64,000 nucleotides of DNA, taken from positions 11,662,501 through 11,726,500 of the forward strand of contig JAZBRI010000011.1 in NCBI GenBank assembly GCA_036874045.1, written 5' to 3'. The notes beneath the pieces are model-generated. The model did no database searches. It saw nothing but the letters and a program-made list of their open reading frames with translations, and was not told the DNA's origin. The translations under genes were made by a program, and so were the position numbers. This document shows positions 12,741-25,754 of this stretch, piece by piece (the stretch's first letter is position 1; the number at the start of each line of letters is the position of its first letter). The stretch comes from Cymodocea nodosa (Eukaryota > Streptophyta > Magnoliopsida > Alismatales > Cymodoceaceae).

Positions 12741-13816
12741 TAGAGGTGCCAATTAGGTTGGGCCATTACAGGTTAGCCTAGCCCAACCTGTTATGGGCTA
12801 GCCTGGCCTGATCCGATTTAAAAAATTAGGTTGAATTGGACTATAATATATTAGAAAATCGACCTGCAGGCCGATTTATATTAGGTCGGGCTAGCCTACG
12901 GGTTGATTCAGGCCTAACCCGTATTAGGTTAAAACTTAAAAACAAACGTTACAAATGTTGTTTTCAATGTTCGTAATAAAAATGAACATTGAAACAATGG
13001 TAAAAAAATAAAAGTTTGAACGTTATTTCAATGTTCGTAAAAAACGAACATTATTTCAACATTGTAATTTTTTAATTTTAATTTAAAATCAAAAAAAAAT
13101 AAATAAAATAAAAATGATCAAATTAATGAAAAAAAAACAAACAGTTAGACGGTCAGACTAATGAAAAATTAAAAAACATAAAAATAAAAAAATTGGTCTG
13201 ACTAAAGGCAAGATACGGTTTGACTGAAATAAAAAATAAAAAACTTCGATTAGTTGGACTAAAGAAAAAAATAAAAAAATAGTTAGACAATTAGACCAAT
13301 GAAAAAATAAAAATAAAAAACATAAAAAAAACCATCGATCTGACCAAGGAAAAAATAAAAAAATAAAAAACATTAGTTTGATCGAAGGTAAGATATGGTT
13401 TGACCAAAAAATAAATAAATAACTTTAGTTGGACCAAAGTTGAGCTTTGGTCTAACCAAAGAAAAAAAAAAAGAAAAAAATAACTTCTATCGATTTGATC
13501 GAAGAAAAAAATAAAAGAAAAAAAAGCTTCTTTTGATTAGACCGAAGCCAAGCTTTAGTGAGACTGACGTAAAAAAAAAATACAAAATACAAAATACAAA
13601 ATATAAAATTGAGTGAGCTAGCTAGCAACCACCCAACCGAGCTACAAGCCAGGCTAGGCTGTCCCAAAAACATTTCGAGTCGAACTAAGCTGCCTCGAAA
13701 TAATTTCGGGCCAAGCTAGGTTGTCAAAAAAAATTTCAACCTGACCTGTAGCTCGAACAGGCTGCTACTTTTTAGGTTGGGCTGGGCTGACCCAGCCCAA
13801 CACATTAACATCTCTA
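12741..13816. mobile_element. Non-autonomous hAT element inside Copia relic 1
   Basis: 1,076 bp. The ends are inverted: the left begins TAGAGGTGCCAATTAGGTTG and the right end, reverse-complemented, begins TAGAGATGTTAATGTGTTGG. It is flanked by 8-bp target duplications, GCATCATG (12733-12740) and GCACCATG (13817-13824), with one difference. Both the TIR type and the 8-bp duplication are diagnostic of hAT. Subterminal GC-rich blocks full of GGGCTAGCC-type words surround an A/T-rich core (about 12960-13620) of degenerate tandem units containing GACCAAAG. There is no transposase coding sequence. A larger relative sits at 52435-54139. Confidence 0.87.
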
Positions 13817-14341
13817 GCACCATGATCCAAACTAACACTTGGGAGCTCATTTTGCATCAATCTCACATGAATGGGGTCAACTATTGTTGGGTCTATTGAT
13901 TAAAATAGAAAGCTTCTAGTAACATTACTTATTAACATGCTCGTTTGGTGGTGAAAGGTTTCCACTAAAAAGAGGGAGTTGATTTTCACTAGGCCTTCAA
14001 TTTGATGGTGAAGGTGACGACTCTTCATAACGTGCTTTCTATAGCTATAAATGAATGTTCTTTGTTAGTTAGATTTCTCTAACGCCTTTCTTCACAGTTT
14101 TCTCCATGAAACTATTTATATGAAGCAACCAAATGGATTTATTGATGATAGGCGTCCTACTCATCTTTACCGTCTAAAGCAGTCTCTATATGGACTAAAA
14201 TAGTCCCCTAGAGCTTGGTTCAAGTGCCTTAGCTCTTTCTTGCTTTCTATTGGCTTTGTTGGTTCATCTACTAATCTAAGTTTGTTTATTTACAAATATG
14301 GTGACATCTAACTTTACTTCCTTATTTATGTTGATGATATT

Positions 14342-16013
14342 TGTCTTGTTTACTTAAGTGTATTTTTTTTTAAGTAATAAGTAATTTTCATGAACAAGAT
14401 ATCAAATCCAATCCGTTAAATTAACTGTAAGTGCACAACATCTATTGTAGAAGTGTATAAGTACAGGTCAAATTCACAAAGAACTGTCGAAATCACTTTG
14501 CTTAATAAATTTTCATAACCAGAATATAATGTATATGCACAATATGTTCACTCTGTTGATTTACAATTAACTCAACAGACTTATCTCATTAAGTTATGTT
14601 TACTTAACTCAATGAGCTCTCAAGTAACTCTAAATTAGAATTGTAGTTTACAGCAAAATACGATCATCCATTGGGCGATTCTATATATTATAAACATTAA
14701 TTAAGTCCTTAAATGCTAATTCATTTTATGTTTATCGTTTATCGATTCTAGCATTCAATAAATCTAAACAATAAATTCTTAAATCAAGATTTCAAAGATT
14801 TGTATTACAATTCGATTTTCTATAATTGAACAATAAACATTAAACAGTACTTACAATATAAACACAAAGATACAATATAGATTTAATAAGTATAAAACAT
14901 AGATAAAGAATTTTGTTTTTTGTTTTATATTTTGTTTCTGTTCCTTTAGATGAGTAAATGGTGAAAGGTGAAATTCTCTATTGATAGTAAGAAAAACTTC
15001 TATCACTACATATGATACGATTACACTACTAAAAACTTAACCACTTACTGTCAAGCGCTCCTCTCCCTACTGGATTACGAACCTAGACTTTTGTAAGTTA
15101 ATCTCTTATTCAAAAGTGGCATCAACCTAAAACCAAGTCTAAAAGTTTTACTATCTCCTAAGAGATAAATCGATGCTTGGTAAAAATGATTTTCCTTCTT
15201 ATAATGTAATCACTCATCATAGTGGTTGTCAGTCACTGTGTTTGACTTAGAATCGACTCGACATCTGAAAAGTATCTTCACGGACCTCCAATGGATGGTG
15301 GATGATGGTATTGGTGAGAGCTCAAGGAACGACCAACGTTTTCTGTAGTTAATGTGGTTCTCTCCCTTCTCTTCGTTCTTTCTCTTTTCCTTTTATATTT
15401 TTTTCAGTAATAACAACTTCTGCCTAAATAATTAGTTGGATTTCTTTCCTTCACGTCAACAATGGTGATTACTTCTTCATTCCACGATTTAGATCATGAC
15501 TTAATCCGTGTAACGTGGTTTCCTTCAAATGTCCTACAACTGCTTACAATTGAATATTAGAAAATAACTAATCTATAGAGTTAGTGTAACTCATCGGACT
15601 TACTCCGTTGACTTAATTATTAACTTAACAGACTGACTTCGATGAGTTAAGCTTAACTCAACGAACTCATTCAATTCTGCAATTTAGTATAACAAATACA
15701 TATTCATATAATATGTAATACTTTCCATGTAAAAGAAGTAATTTCTAATCATTCATAATTAGACGTGTGAAATATTTCCTAACATTACGAGGTTTTGTAT
15801 TTTATACTCTAAAATCACACGTAAGTTAGGTTTTCAATCTCTCATAAATAATACTTAATTACATTGAATTCCTTGAAATTATGCATATTCTGTAATTAAG
15901 ACACGTAATCGTATAATTATGACATAATGACTTAATTCCTATATGATAAGCTAAATACCATACAATTAACAATTCATTAACCACTAATATTATACACTTT
16001 TTCATTCTAAACA
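14342..16013. mobile_element. Solo LTR inserted in the Copia RT domain
   Basis: 1,672 bp, starting TG (TGTCTTG) and ending CA (CTAAACA). It is flanked by perfect 5-bp duplications ATATT at 14337-14341 and 16014-16018. The insertion lies just after the YVDD codons of Copia relic 1, and the Copia reading frame resumes correctly after one copy of ATATT. It has no coding content. Its sequence is shared with 21622-23717 and with 25130-25754, including the GTAAGTGCAC/GTACAGGTC block near its left end and TTCATTCTAAACA at its right end. Those relatives suggest the parent element reads on the minus strand. Confidence 0.85.
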
Positions 16014-16950
16014 ATATTCTCTTCACTGGTTCGTCGACCTTTGATATTCAACATATTATTGACTTGTTGTATAAAGAATTTGTTCTTAGAGATATAGAAG
16101 AAGCTACTTATTTCCTAGGGATTGAATTTAAGCATACAGAAAAGTCTCTCTCACTTTCTCAACAAAGATACCTCACTAATCTTCTTATTAAAACTGATAT
16201 GTTACACAATCATCTAGTTAAAACTCCCGTGGCAATTCATGAAAAATTATCCAGGTTTCAAGGTCGAGTGCTATACAATCCTACTCCCTATTAAGAGATT
16301 GTTGGTGCCCTTCAATAATTGTCCTTAACTTGACTTAATATTATTTGTATTGTTCACCATCTTTGTTGTTTTCTTCACTCACTTACCGAAGATCATTATA
16401 AGGCTCTCAAGCATCTCTTGAGATATTTAAAAGGTATGATTGATATGGTTTTGACCTACTCCTCTAATGGACCTCTAGTTTTGTTTGCTTATTCTAACGT
16501 TGAGTGGGCATCTGATATCGACCATTAGAGATCTACAAGAGGTTTTCTTATATATTTTGGTCATAATCCCATATCCCAATGTTCAAAGTTACATGTGGTT
16601 TCATGATCTTCCACTGAGTCTGAATTGCTTGTCATCGCTAACATAGCTGCCGAATTGATATGGCTTTAAGCTCTACTTCAAGAATTGGGGATGTCTTGTC
16701 ACCCACCTATACTTAACTATGACAATTTAGGTGCTATCTATCTTTTGTCAAATCCTATTTTCAAGGCTCAAACAAAGCACATTGAGATCGATTTTCATTT
16801 TGTGAGGGATTTAGTTTGGAAGAGAAAGTTACACGTTCGGTTCATCACTTCAGGCGCCCAACTTGTTGGTGCTCTGACCAAGCCTACTACTATTGGACCC
16901 TTTGAGTTCTTCTACTCCAAGCTTTGAGGAGGTTCACCTTGTGAGGGGCA

Positions 16951-17154
16951 TGTTAAAGCCACTAAGGATTATGAGGTCCAAGCCCATTAGACCACCTTTC
17001 TTTTAGACGTTCTGTTACTATACCTTTTCCTATATATATAGTGGTGTGCCTCTTCTAGTCTGATTATGGCCAAATCCATATTGTTGTTGTCTTCTTCCTC
17101 CTCTTCTTTCCTTCTTCGACAACTTGCTTTACTCTTCTCCTAATGATTCTAACA
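16951..17154 (+). mobile_element. 3' LTR of Copia relic 1
   Basis: 204 bp beginning TGTTAAAGCC and ending TTCTAACA, directly after a purine tract (GTGAGGGGCA) and 23 bp past the end of the RNase H relic. A TATATATA box near 17030 and a pyrimidine-rich tail fit an LTR promoter and R/U5. No matching 5' LTR was found upstream. Confidence 0.75.
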
Positions 17155-18140
17155 ATTACAAAAGTTTATCATCAACATTTGGAAAATCAGAAATAAATTC
17201 ATTCTCACTGAAATGATGCTAAATCCAAGTCATCTGAAAGATAATTTGACATCCCACACAAGCAAAATATGAGCCGGAAAAACTAAACAGATTTTCAAGG
17301 TAAAATGAGAGTGAAAACCAAGACATGTAAGTCGAAATCATAACTAAAGGTGTGCATGGTGTTCGAAAGTTTTGAAATCAAAATAAAAGGGAAAAAATAG
17401 GTGAGAGCCTTGGCGGGTTGAATGGGTTCCCATTCCCAACGTGCATGGCAACACACTAAGTGCTGGACTATGAACAACCTTGACTTTGAAAATTCACACA
17501 GAAAAAACCACCACATGAAATCGAGTGAAACCAAAGACATTTGAAATCTCACAGTGTTTGAAATCAAGGAAAAATATGCAAAAAGAGTCACTAGATATTT
17601 ATGCAAACAAACTTGTGTCCTAAGATTTGGGGTGCTGTGGGACGTGTGTGATGTTCGACAGAAAGTTAAATTAAGTTTGAAAAATCACATAGAAATCCAT
17701 GCTTCATAGAATCAAGTAAGATAACAATCGTTGCAAAGCTTAAAGGTTGAAAATTCAAAGAAAAACAAGAAGCACCAATGATCGAATAGGTTCATGCAGA
17801 AAAATATGATTATCATCCAGTCTAATGGTTGAGCCAGCATGAAGTTGGGCAGAGTGAACCATGATCTTTGAAGGGTCATAATTAAAAAGCCACTAAGCAG
17901 AATGATGCAATCTTGATGTCAAATTAAAGCTTGTAAGGTTTATAATCTAGGAAAATTGGAAGATAAAACTTCTAAGCCCAGAGTTATGGTAAAATATGAT
18001 ATAAAAGAGGCAAGTGTGCAGGCAAGCTGAAGAAAACGAAACCAGGGACCTGTGTGTAATTTAACGAAAACATTCTCGTAATCGAAAGGAAAAACCATGG
18101 CTAGATATTTACGAATCGTGCCATCCAACCAGCAACTATA
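17155..18140. other. Anonymous repeat-like region
   Basis: There is no gene I can support. A 103-codon frame on the minus strand (17295-17606) is Phe/Leu/Ser-rich and matches nothing. The region lies between the LTR of Copia relic 1 and the GC-rich block next to Copia relic 2, so it may be LTR sequence of another element. Confidence 0.35.
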
Positions 18141-18780
18141 TTCAGTGAAAATAAATGAATAGTAGATGAACGAATAGAGGTCGAAACAGAGCATCTTGGC
18201 GGCAAACGTCTGACCTGTTCGCAAGGCCGGTAGGCAGTGGCGTGCGTTCGAAGGGCCGGAGAGGGCTGCTCAGGGAGGAAATGGAGAGCTTCCAGAGGCT
18301 AGATGGCCAGAAATTGACGGGTGGAGGTGAGGTTGGTGGTCGCCAAAGGCTTCGTCTACGGAGGAGTTCCGGCATTTTCAGAGGGAAGATGCGGCATCAG
18401 CGAGTCAATTCCGAGGCACGTCAGACGAATCCGGAGTGAACGCCGGGCTGCTCGAGCTCCCGAGGGCCGGCGGGCGGAGAGGAGCGGGTGGTGACTTTGG
18501 CGGCGGCTCGGACTGCAGAATAGGGGAGTCACGTCTAGGGGGTTTCCACCGTCTGATGAGGCTGGAACGGGTGCCGGAGATGAGGACGATGGTCACAGAC
18601 GGCGGAGGGGTGAGTTCGGACCAGCGGAGGAATCAACGTCGATGGTTTGTGATTTGTGTTTCGCTGGAACTTCCGCCAAGAAGGTGGTCGGAGTGCTCTG
18701 CGCGACCAGCGGGCGGCGGGTCGGGCAGATGACGGTGGTGGTATTATCTGGGGCTCCGATTGCAGTAGTGTTTTTTGCGA
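18141..18780. other. GC-rich island, probably retrotransposon LTR/leader
   Basis: A sharply bounded GC-rich block in AT-rich DNA, open in several overlapping frames on both strands (for example 18436-18732 plus and 18142-18375 minus), with none resembling a known protein. It lies about 130 bp beyond the point (18910) where the LTR of the minus-strand Copia relic seems to begin. GC-rich Pro/Arg-type leader sequence is common in plant Copia LTRs. A lost gene exon or a captured CpG-type promoter cannot be excluded. Confidence 0.4.
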
Positions 18781-18910
18781 TGATTTTTCTGTTAATCACC
18801 TTTAATTTTTAAAGTTGGGAGGAATTTTTAACTTTCGATTATTTTGGTAAATACTTTAAACTTAAATTTAAAGTTCAAAATTGAATTGATTTTCTTGATC
18901 AATTCTAACA

Positions 18911-21600
18911 TCTCCTATTTGATCATGAAGATTAATTATATTCTACATTTTACTTTCATTATTTTTAGGTAACATATATATATATAACTCAAGTTTCTAA
19001 ATCTTATTAAGTTTACAAAGTTAATGTATTTTCCATTAGAATTCATTTTGTCTTAGAATCATTAATCATATCAAAAGTAGAGATATAACTTAATTTTATT
19101 TCTCTTTTTTCTACATCATATAACTTAGTTATCACAATACATTTCTATCAAATCATTTATAAATCTTCTAATCTAAATAACATGTGATGCAATTACACTA
19201 CAAGCAACATATTCAGTTTTATATGTGTATTTCACTACACATCATAGTTTTTTACTACCCTAAGATACATTTTCACCTCTAAAGATGAATAAATGTTTCA
19301 AAGAGGGCTTCTCATCATTTGTCACCACTCATATCTACATTTGAATAATCAAGTGCTTCAAGTTCATTCACTTGATAGGTTAATTTGTAATACAAAGTTC
19401 CTTTTACATATTTCATTATTCTCTTAACAACTTCTTAATATTTTGTTTTAAGATTACTTTAATACCTACTAACAATATCACAACATATGTCAAGTCTAGT
19501 CTAGTGTATAATATAGTATATATTAAACTTCTAACCACTTAGGCATAACGTACTCTAAAGGTTCATTCTCCTTTCCAAGACATTAGTCATTATTCAACAT
19601 TTTCCTAAAAACATAAGGTATAAGGGCTAAGGAACAATTTTTCATTCTAAACCTTTTCAGCACTATATACAGGTATCTTTTCTGATTTATACTCAATATT
19701 CTAGATTTTCAATCTTTAAGGATTTAAATTCTAAGAACATAGGATGCTCCCCCTATGTCCTTCATTTCAAATCTTCTATTAAGTTCTTCTTTTATTTTAT
19801 TCAACACATCAATACCATTTTTAGCAAGTAAAATATCATCCACATACAAATATAATATAATTAATTTACTCACACTTTCCTAACATATACAAAATAATCT
19901 AATCTATTTGAAACAAATCTTAATTTGACAATTATATCATCAACTTGTGATATCATTATTTAAATGCTTATTTCAAGTCATATATTAAACTTTTTAATTT
20001 GCACATTTTTTCCTCATGTCCTTTCACTTGAAATACCTCAAAGTTGTGACATGTAAATTTCTTCCTACAAATCTACATTTAGAGATACAGTTTTTATATA
20101 TTTGATGTAATTCTAAATCTAAATGTATAACAATAGCCAATATAATTCTTATAGACGCAAAGTTAGCAACTAGAGAATAAGTTTCACGAAAATCAATTCT
20201 TGGTTTATGTATATAACCATTAGCAACTAGTTGAGTCTTTTATTTATTAGTAGACTTATCAACCTTTAAATTTTTCTAGAATATCCATTTGCACCTTATA
20301 GCTCTCATCATTCATAGCTTCCAACCATAAATCTTTTTCATGAGATTTAATCACATCTTTATATGTCACAGGTTGCATGTTGTTTTCCTCAATATCTATT
20401 AATAAACATGAAAACTCTCAAAAATACAAATGGTAATCATCCATCCATGCAAGCTGATGTCTAATCCTTTTGTTGCTAATAGGTACATCTAGTTCTTCTT
20501 GTTCTCCATTCCTATTAGTTTCACTATTTCTATTTATAGCCTTATTTTGAATTCCTCCTACAATTTCTATATATTCATCTTCATTTCCATTAGCAATTGC
20601 TATAAGTTCATTCATATTCTCAATATTTTGTTTCCCTTTAATTATAGGGTTATTTTCTAGGATATTATTGAAATAGTCATTATTTACCACAAATAGCGAT
20701 TCTTTTTCCTTTACAATTTCTTCCTTTTCATTTAGATTTTCTAGGAAAATAGCATCCCTATATTCAATAATTCCATTTTCTTTACTATAAAACCTATAAC
20801 CAAAAGAATTTTCATAATAACTTATACACTTACACTTTAATGTTCTTAAATCTAACTTATCTTTTAATTAGCCAAGAATAAGTGCATGGGATACAAAACC
20901 ATATTTCCTTAAATGATATAAGTTGGGTTTTGTTTTAGTCTACAATTCATAAGGTGTGCTAAGTATAGATTTAGAGAATATTTTGTTTAATACATAATTT
21001 GTTGTGATCAAGGTTTCTTCCCAAAAACTTTTAAAGAGACTTAACTATGAAAACATGTATCTTACAGAATTTGTAAGAGTTATATTTTTTCTTTTTGTCA
21101 CACTATTTTGTTATGATATATAAGGTATTGTAGTTTACCTTTTAATTCCATGTGTTTCACAAAATAGCTTAAATTTTTTAGAATTGTAATCCCCTTCCCT
21201 ATCTAACTTAACACCTTAATGTTTCTTCCAAGTTATTTTTCTACTTCCAACTTGTATTTTTTAAAGTAAGTCAATACTTCACTTTTATGACTTATCAGAT
21301 AAACATAAGTATATCTAGAAAGTCATCAATAAAAGTCAAGAAATATTCCTTATAATTATATGTTTTATTACTAAATGGACTACACACATTGGAATGAATT
21401 AAGTCTAATAATTCATTTAATCTATGTTTCTTTCCAAAGGATTTCTTAGTTATTTTTCCAACTAAACAATGTTAACATCTATTTAATTCTATATTTTAAA
21501 TTTCAGGCAATATATTTATTTTTATCATTTGATATATTTTAGATTTATTAATGTGCATCAATCTCAAATGCCACAATTCGATCTAAGGATAAATAACACG
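18911..21600 (-). mobile_element. Ty1/Copia polyprotein relic no. 2
   Basis: Read on the minus strand from high to low coordinates. The GAG-pre-integrase segment comes first (near 21585-21450, ELWHLRLMHINKSKI then CLVGKITKKSFGKKH). Integrase pieces follow (21450-20880, including YFLTFIDDF, SFWEETLITTNYVLNKIFSKS and TPYELW). Then comes a spacer frame at 20690-20418 ending QLAWMDDYHLYF, reverse transcriptase pieces (about 20380-19700, with LYVDDILLAKNG) and RNase H traces (about 19560-18960). Many stops and frameshifts are present. A purine tract followed by TGTTAGAATTG at 18910 marks the probable start of the 3' LTR. The gag side is cut off by the element at 21622-25754. Confidence 0.85.
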
Positions 21601-21621
21601 CAATATAACTAGAAGCTACAA

Positions 21622-24600
21622 TGTTGAACAGTTGTTTGTACATATATTAATAAATTCTTTTAAGGTAAACAAACAACTTTTCATATAAATTAGATATTAA
21701 ATCTAATTTGTATTTTTAACTGCAAGTGCACAGTGTATATTATATTTGTGTGCAAGTACAGGTCGATCCCATAGAGATTGAATAAGAATTAGGTATTATT
21801 TTGATTTTTATATTAGAGTTTATATGTGTTCAATTAAGCTCTCCGTTGATTTACAATTAACTCAATAGACTTAGTTTATGGAGTTATAGTTAACTCAACG
21901 GACTATCCTCGTAAACTTAAGTTAACTCTATGAGTCTAACTTGTAATTTTCAATTAAATGCTACTATTCACATAGGAATTTGGCCATCTATTAGGTAGTT
22001 TCACAAAATGTAAATAACATCAATTAAGTTTTTTAATATTAATTAATCTGAGATTTATCATTAATCAACACTAACATTCAAATATTTCGAATAGTAACCA
22101 TTAAGATTTTTTTAGTATTCTATATGAATCAATTTCAGTAATATATAAAACTATTTTCTATTTTCTGAATTAAATGAACATAAAACATTCACAATACTGA
22201 CACTAATAACATTAATCACGATACAAAACAAACAATACAATAAATAAATACTAAATGTAAACACAGATAATTAGTTTTTTTGGTATTTTTGTTTTGATAT
22301 GTTTCTGAAGTTGAAATGTAAAAATTCTCTATCGATAGTAAAAACTTTTGTCATTACATGCGATGTAATCACACCACTAAAACTTAATCACTTACAATCT
22401 TGCCTCCTCTCTCTATAGAATCGTGAACCAAGACTTGTAAGTTTATCTCCTCTTCAGTATATCAGCATCAATCTGAAACCAAGGCTAGAAGCTTTACAAT
22501 CTCCTAAGATATAAGTCGGTGTTTAGTGAAAATGACTTTCCTTCCTACGACATGATCACTCCTTATAGTGGTTGTTAGTCACCATATTTAGCTTAGAATC
22601 GACTAGACATCTGGAAAGTATCCTCACAGACCTCTGATGGTTGGTGATTGTAATGGTGTTGTGGAGCTTCAAGGAACTTTCGACGCTTCCTATAGTTAGC
22701 GCAGCCCTTTACCTTCACACACCTCTTCATCTTTCTCCTCTTCTTTTATATTTCTTTCAGTAGTAACTACTTCTACCTAAATGATCAGTTGAATTTCCTT
22801 CATTCGTATCAACGATGGTGATTTCTTCTTTATTCCACAAGTTAATTCTTGCGTAATATGTGCAATCGTGGTTTTCCTTCGAATTACCTATTTTTGCAAC
22901 TACTATAGTAGCATGTTAGAAAATAACTGATCCGTGAAGTTAGTGTAACTCAACAAACTTTCTTTGTTGACTTAACTATAGAACACGTGCAATAAAGGAT
23001 GACTTATAAGCTTATAATACTAACACAATGCGTTACCTTAGTGTATATTCAAGTAATTCAACACATATAGTTCTGCTAACTTAACAAGTTAAATATGTGC
23101 AACTCACGTGACATAATAAAACATTTAATTTCAACATGTGCATAATTTTAACTTAACAAGTTCAAATATTTTGGATAGTTACAAGCTATAAGTATCTAAA
23201 ACTTTTATGTAGTTCGGATAGTTAGCACCTAACCTTCTGAAAGATAATTTAAGTTAAGTTTCCAAATCACGACACATGTCCTCAATAAGTTTTATGATAA
23301 AAAGGTATTTCGAATACTTGCAAACCTAACTATCCGATGCTCAGACACATTTCGAATAGTTAACATCTAACTTACCAAAAATCCACTTGAGTCATGTATT
23401 AAGGTTACAACACGTGTCCTTCAGGAAATAATAAAATATTCTTTAAGCATTTAAAACATAATTGTCCGGTACATGAAATGTAACTCTCCGAAATAATAAA
23501 CATTTTAGATACTTAGGAATTACAATGTCTATAATTCATCGATAGTTCAGAAATATACTTAATTAACACTAATTCCTTGAAATTATGTAGATTCTTTCAT
23601 TAAGACATATAATCATGCAATTATAACATAATGGCTTAATTCTCATATGATAAACTAAATATTATGCAATTAACCATTATTTAACTGTTAATATTATATA
23701 TTTTTTCATTCTAAAAACTTCTCCTATATTTAACTTTTGCTAGTCCCTTAGCAAACTCATATGATCTAGCTAACAAGTCTTTTTAAAGTGCTAAAACTAT
23801 TTCTTCATTTTGTATATTCAGAATACTAAAATTAGATTAATATAAAGATATTCTATATAATTCAGTAATCTAATTTAACATTTTTTTTCTTCTCCAAATT
23901 GCAAATATTTTTCAAACATATGTAAATTACATACAAAATATACTAGCATCACATAGGTGGTAATTATATTATCAATTTTTTTCTTTCAAACATCTATTAT
24001 CCTGATTTTTCTAATATGATTTTTAGAATAAATTTAAGCTGCATACGAATCAAAATATAATTTAACTCAATATGATTAAAATAAGAAGAATAATGAATTG
24101 TATCTCAAATAAACAACTTCAAAAGTCTAATTCTAGATTCATACTTCAATAATCATAAATAACAGAGAATATACTTGATTCAAAAGATATCTGTATCTTC
24201 ACAAAACACTTTTATCTTTTCAGAAAAGTATATGCATATTTTTACTTTAAAGGTTAATTTGAAATGTTTGAATCATACAAGAGCTTTCTAGTGTACTTAT
24301 GTATCAAGCTTTTAGTCAACAATCCCAGATCTGATTAAGATCTTAGGTTGCCAGATTTAAAAAGTCCTTTTTCAGGTTAACAATCTTTACATATTTATCT
24401 GCTCAAGTACAAAAGGCCTATGATCAAACAAATCATTAAACTCTTAAAGTTTTTTTCTTTTTTTTCTTTTCAACACAGTATATATATGTATTTCATTAAT
24501 ACAGTTACAATAAAACACAAATCTTATATAATCCTGCTTCTACAATCTACTAAAAATATGAATCCATATAAATAAGCTCATACTTTTTATGTAGTTTAAT

Positions 24601-25754
24601 AAGATTTACACATAAATCATTCTACAAGTTTAATCAATCAAATAAAATGTATCCTTAATCATATGCATTTCATTTAATCCAAAAATTAACATTTCAGCTC
24701 TTTCAAGATTTCAAATAATTTCCTGAGTTTCAGTTAAGCATTCTGATTTCTTTTTAAAATCATGAAACTGTTAAACTCATAAAATTCAATAAAAACATAA
24801 AATACTATATTCAGATTTGTATTAATAGTAACATTTTGTAGCATCTTATATAAGATTCTAAATATAACATTCAGACAATTACAATACTCAAAAAAAAAAA
24901 AATTAATAGTTTCAACTATTAGAAGATTTCAGATAATTTTTAGATAATTATAGGAAATTTCAAAAAGTTACAACAAAATTCATAAAAGATTTTCAATTTT
25001 TACAGAAATTTGCAACATAATCCTAATTCCTCTAATTAACAAGATTACTTGGATTCTAATCTAATTACCTCCCTCCTATATCTACATTTTGCATTATTCT
25101 CAATGTAAAGGATTTATAGTAAATACAGTAAATGTTAGCAGGTATGAATAATAGTTCGTTGAATTAGCACCTAACTCAACAAACTTAATTCGTTGAGTTA
25201 ATGAATAACTCCACATACTATGCTTGAATGTAGATTCAAGATAAGTAATCAATTACATACCTTGTTCTTTTGTATCTCCTTTAATATATTCTTACTTTTG
25301 ATTCTGAAAGATAACTTAAGTCATGTTTTCAGTGCACAACATGTGTCTCACTATTTTTTTATAGTAAAAGGGTATTTTGGATGCTTAGACACATTTCGGA
25401 TAGTTAGCCTCTAACTTACCAAAAAACCACTTAAGTCATATATTCATGTTACAACATGTATCCTTCTTGAAATAATAATAAAATATTCTTTAAGCATTTA
25501 AAATGAAACTCTCCGGTACATAAAATACAACTCTTTGAAACAATAGACATTTCAAATACTTAAGAAATTAAAAAACCTATAACTTACCAATAATTCAAAA
25601 ATATACTTAATTAACATTAATTTCCTAAAATTGTGTAGATTCTTTCATTAAGGTATATAATCATGCAATTGTAACATAATGGTTTAATTCTCATATGATA
25701 AGCTAAATATTATGCAATTAACCATTAATATTATGCATTTTTTCATTCTAAACA
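21622..25754 (-). mobile_element. Internally deleted LTR retrotransposon, same family as the solo LTR
   Basis: The plus-strand segments 21622-23717 and 25130-25754 both match the solo LTR at 14342-16013; they share long stretches such as ATAATGGCTTAATTCTCATATGATAA and the TTCATTCTAAA end. On the minus strand this reads as a 5' LTR (25754-25130, truncated), about 1.4 kb of internal DNA, a purine-rich tract (23730-23718, TATAGGAGAAG) and a 3' LTR (23717 to about 21622). The internal part holds two degenerate motifs, TTGAGAATAATGCAAAATG and GGGACTAGCAAAAG, resembling the TTGAGGACAATGC/AAGCAAAAG...GTGTGGGGG words seen near the 3' end of many plant LTR elements, probably Ty3-type. No gag or pol remains. 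The left end is approximate, and flanking 5-mers (TACAA, ACCAA) do not match well. Confidence 0.65.

Larger units (their letters stand above)
12465..16927 (+). mobile_element. Ty1/Copia polyprotein relic no. 1, interrupted twice
   Basis: A decayed Copia pol read in pieces. 12465-12740 is the spacer before reverse transcriptase, rich in Pro and Ser. 13825-14341 is the RT N-terminal half, with the NTWEL, MKQPNGF, RLKQSLYGLK and YVDD blocks. 16019-16294 is the RT C-terminal half, with TGSS and YFLGIEF. 16295-16927 is RNase H, with ALKHLLRYLKG, RSTRGF, STESE and TKHIEIDFHFVRD. Several in-frame stops and frameshifts show it is dead. A hAT element (12741-13816) and a solo LTR (14342-16013) sit inside. 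The gag, protease and integrase side and the 5' LTR are not seen, so the element is 5'-truncated. Its 3' LTR follows at 16951. Confidence 0.9.

Noticed and set aside
13158-13673. Phe-rich open frames on the minus strand
   Set aside because: They are translations of the A-rich tandem core of the hAT element, not genes.
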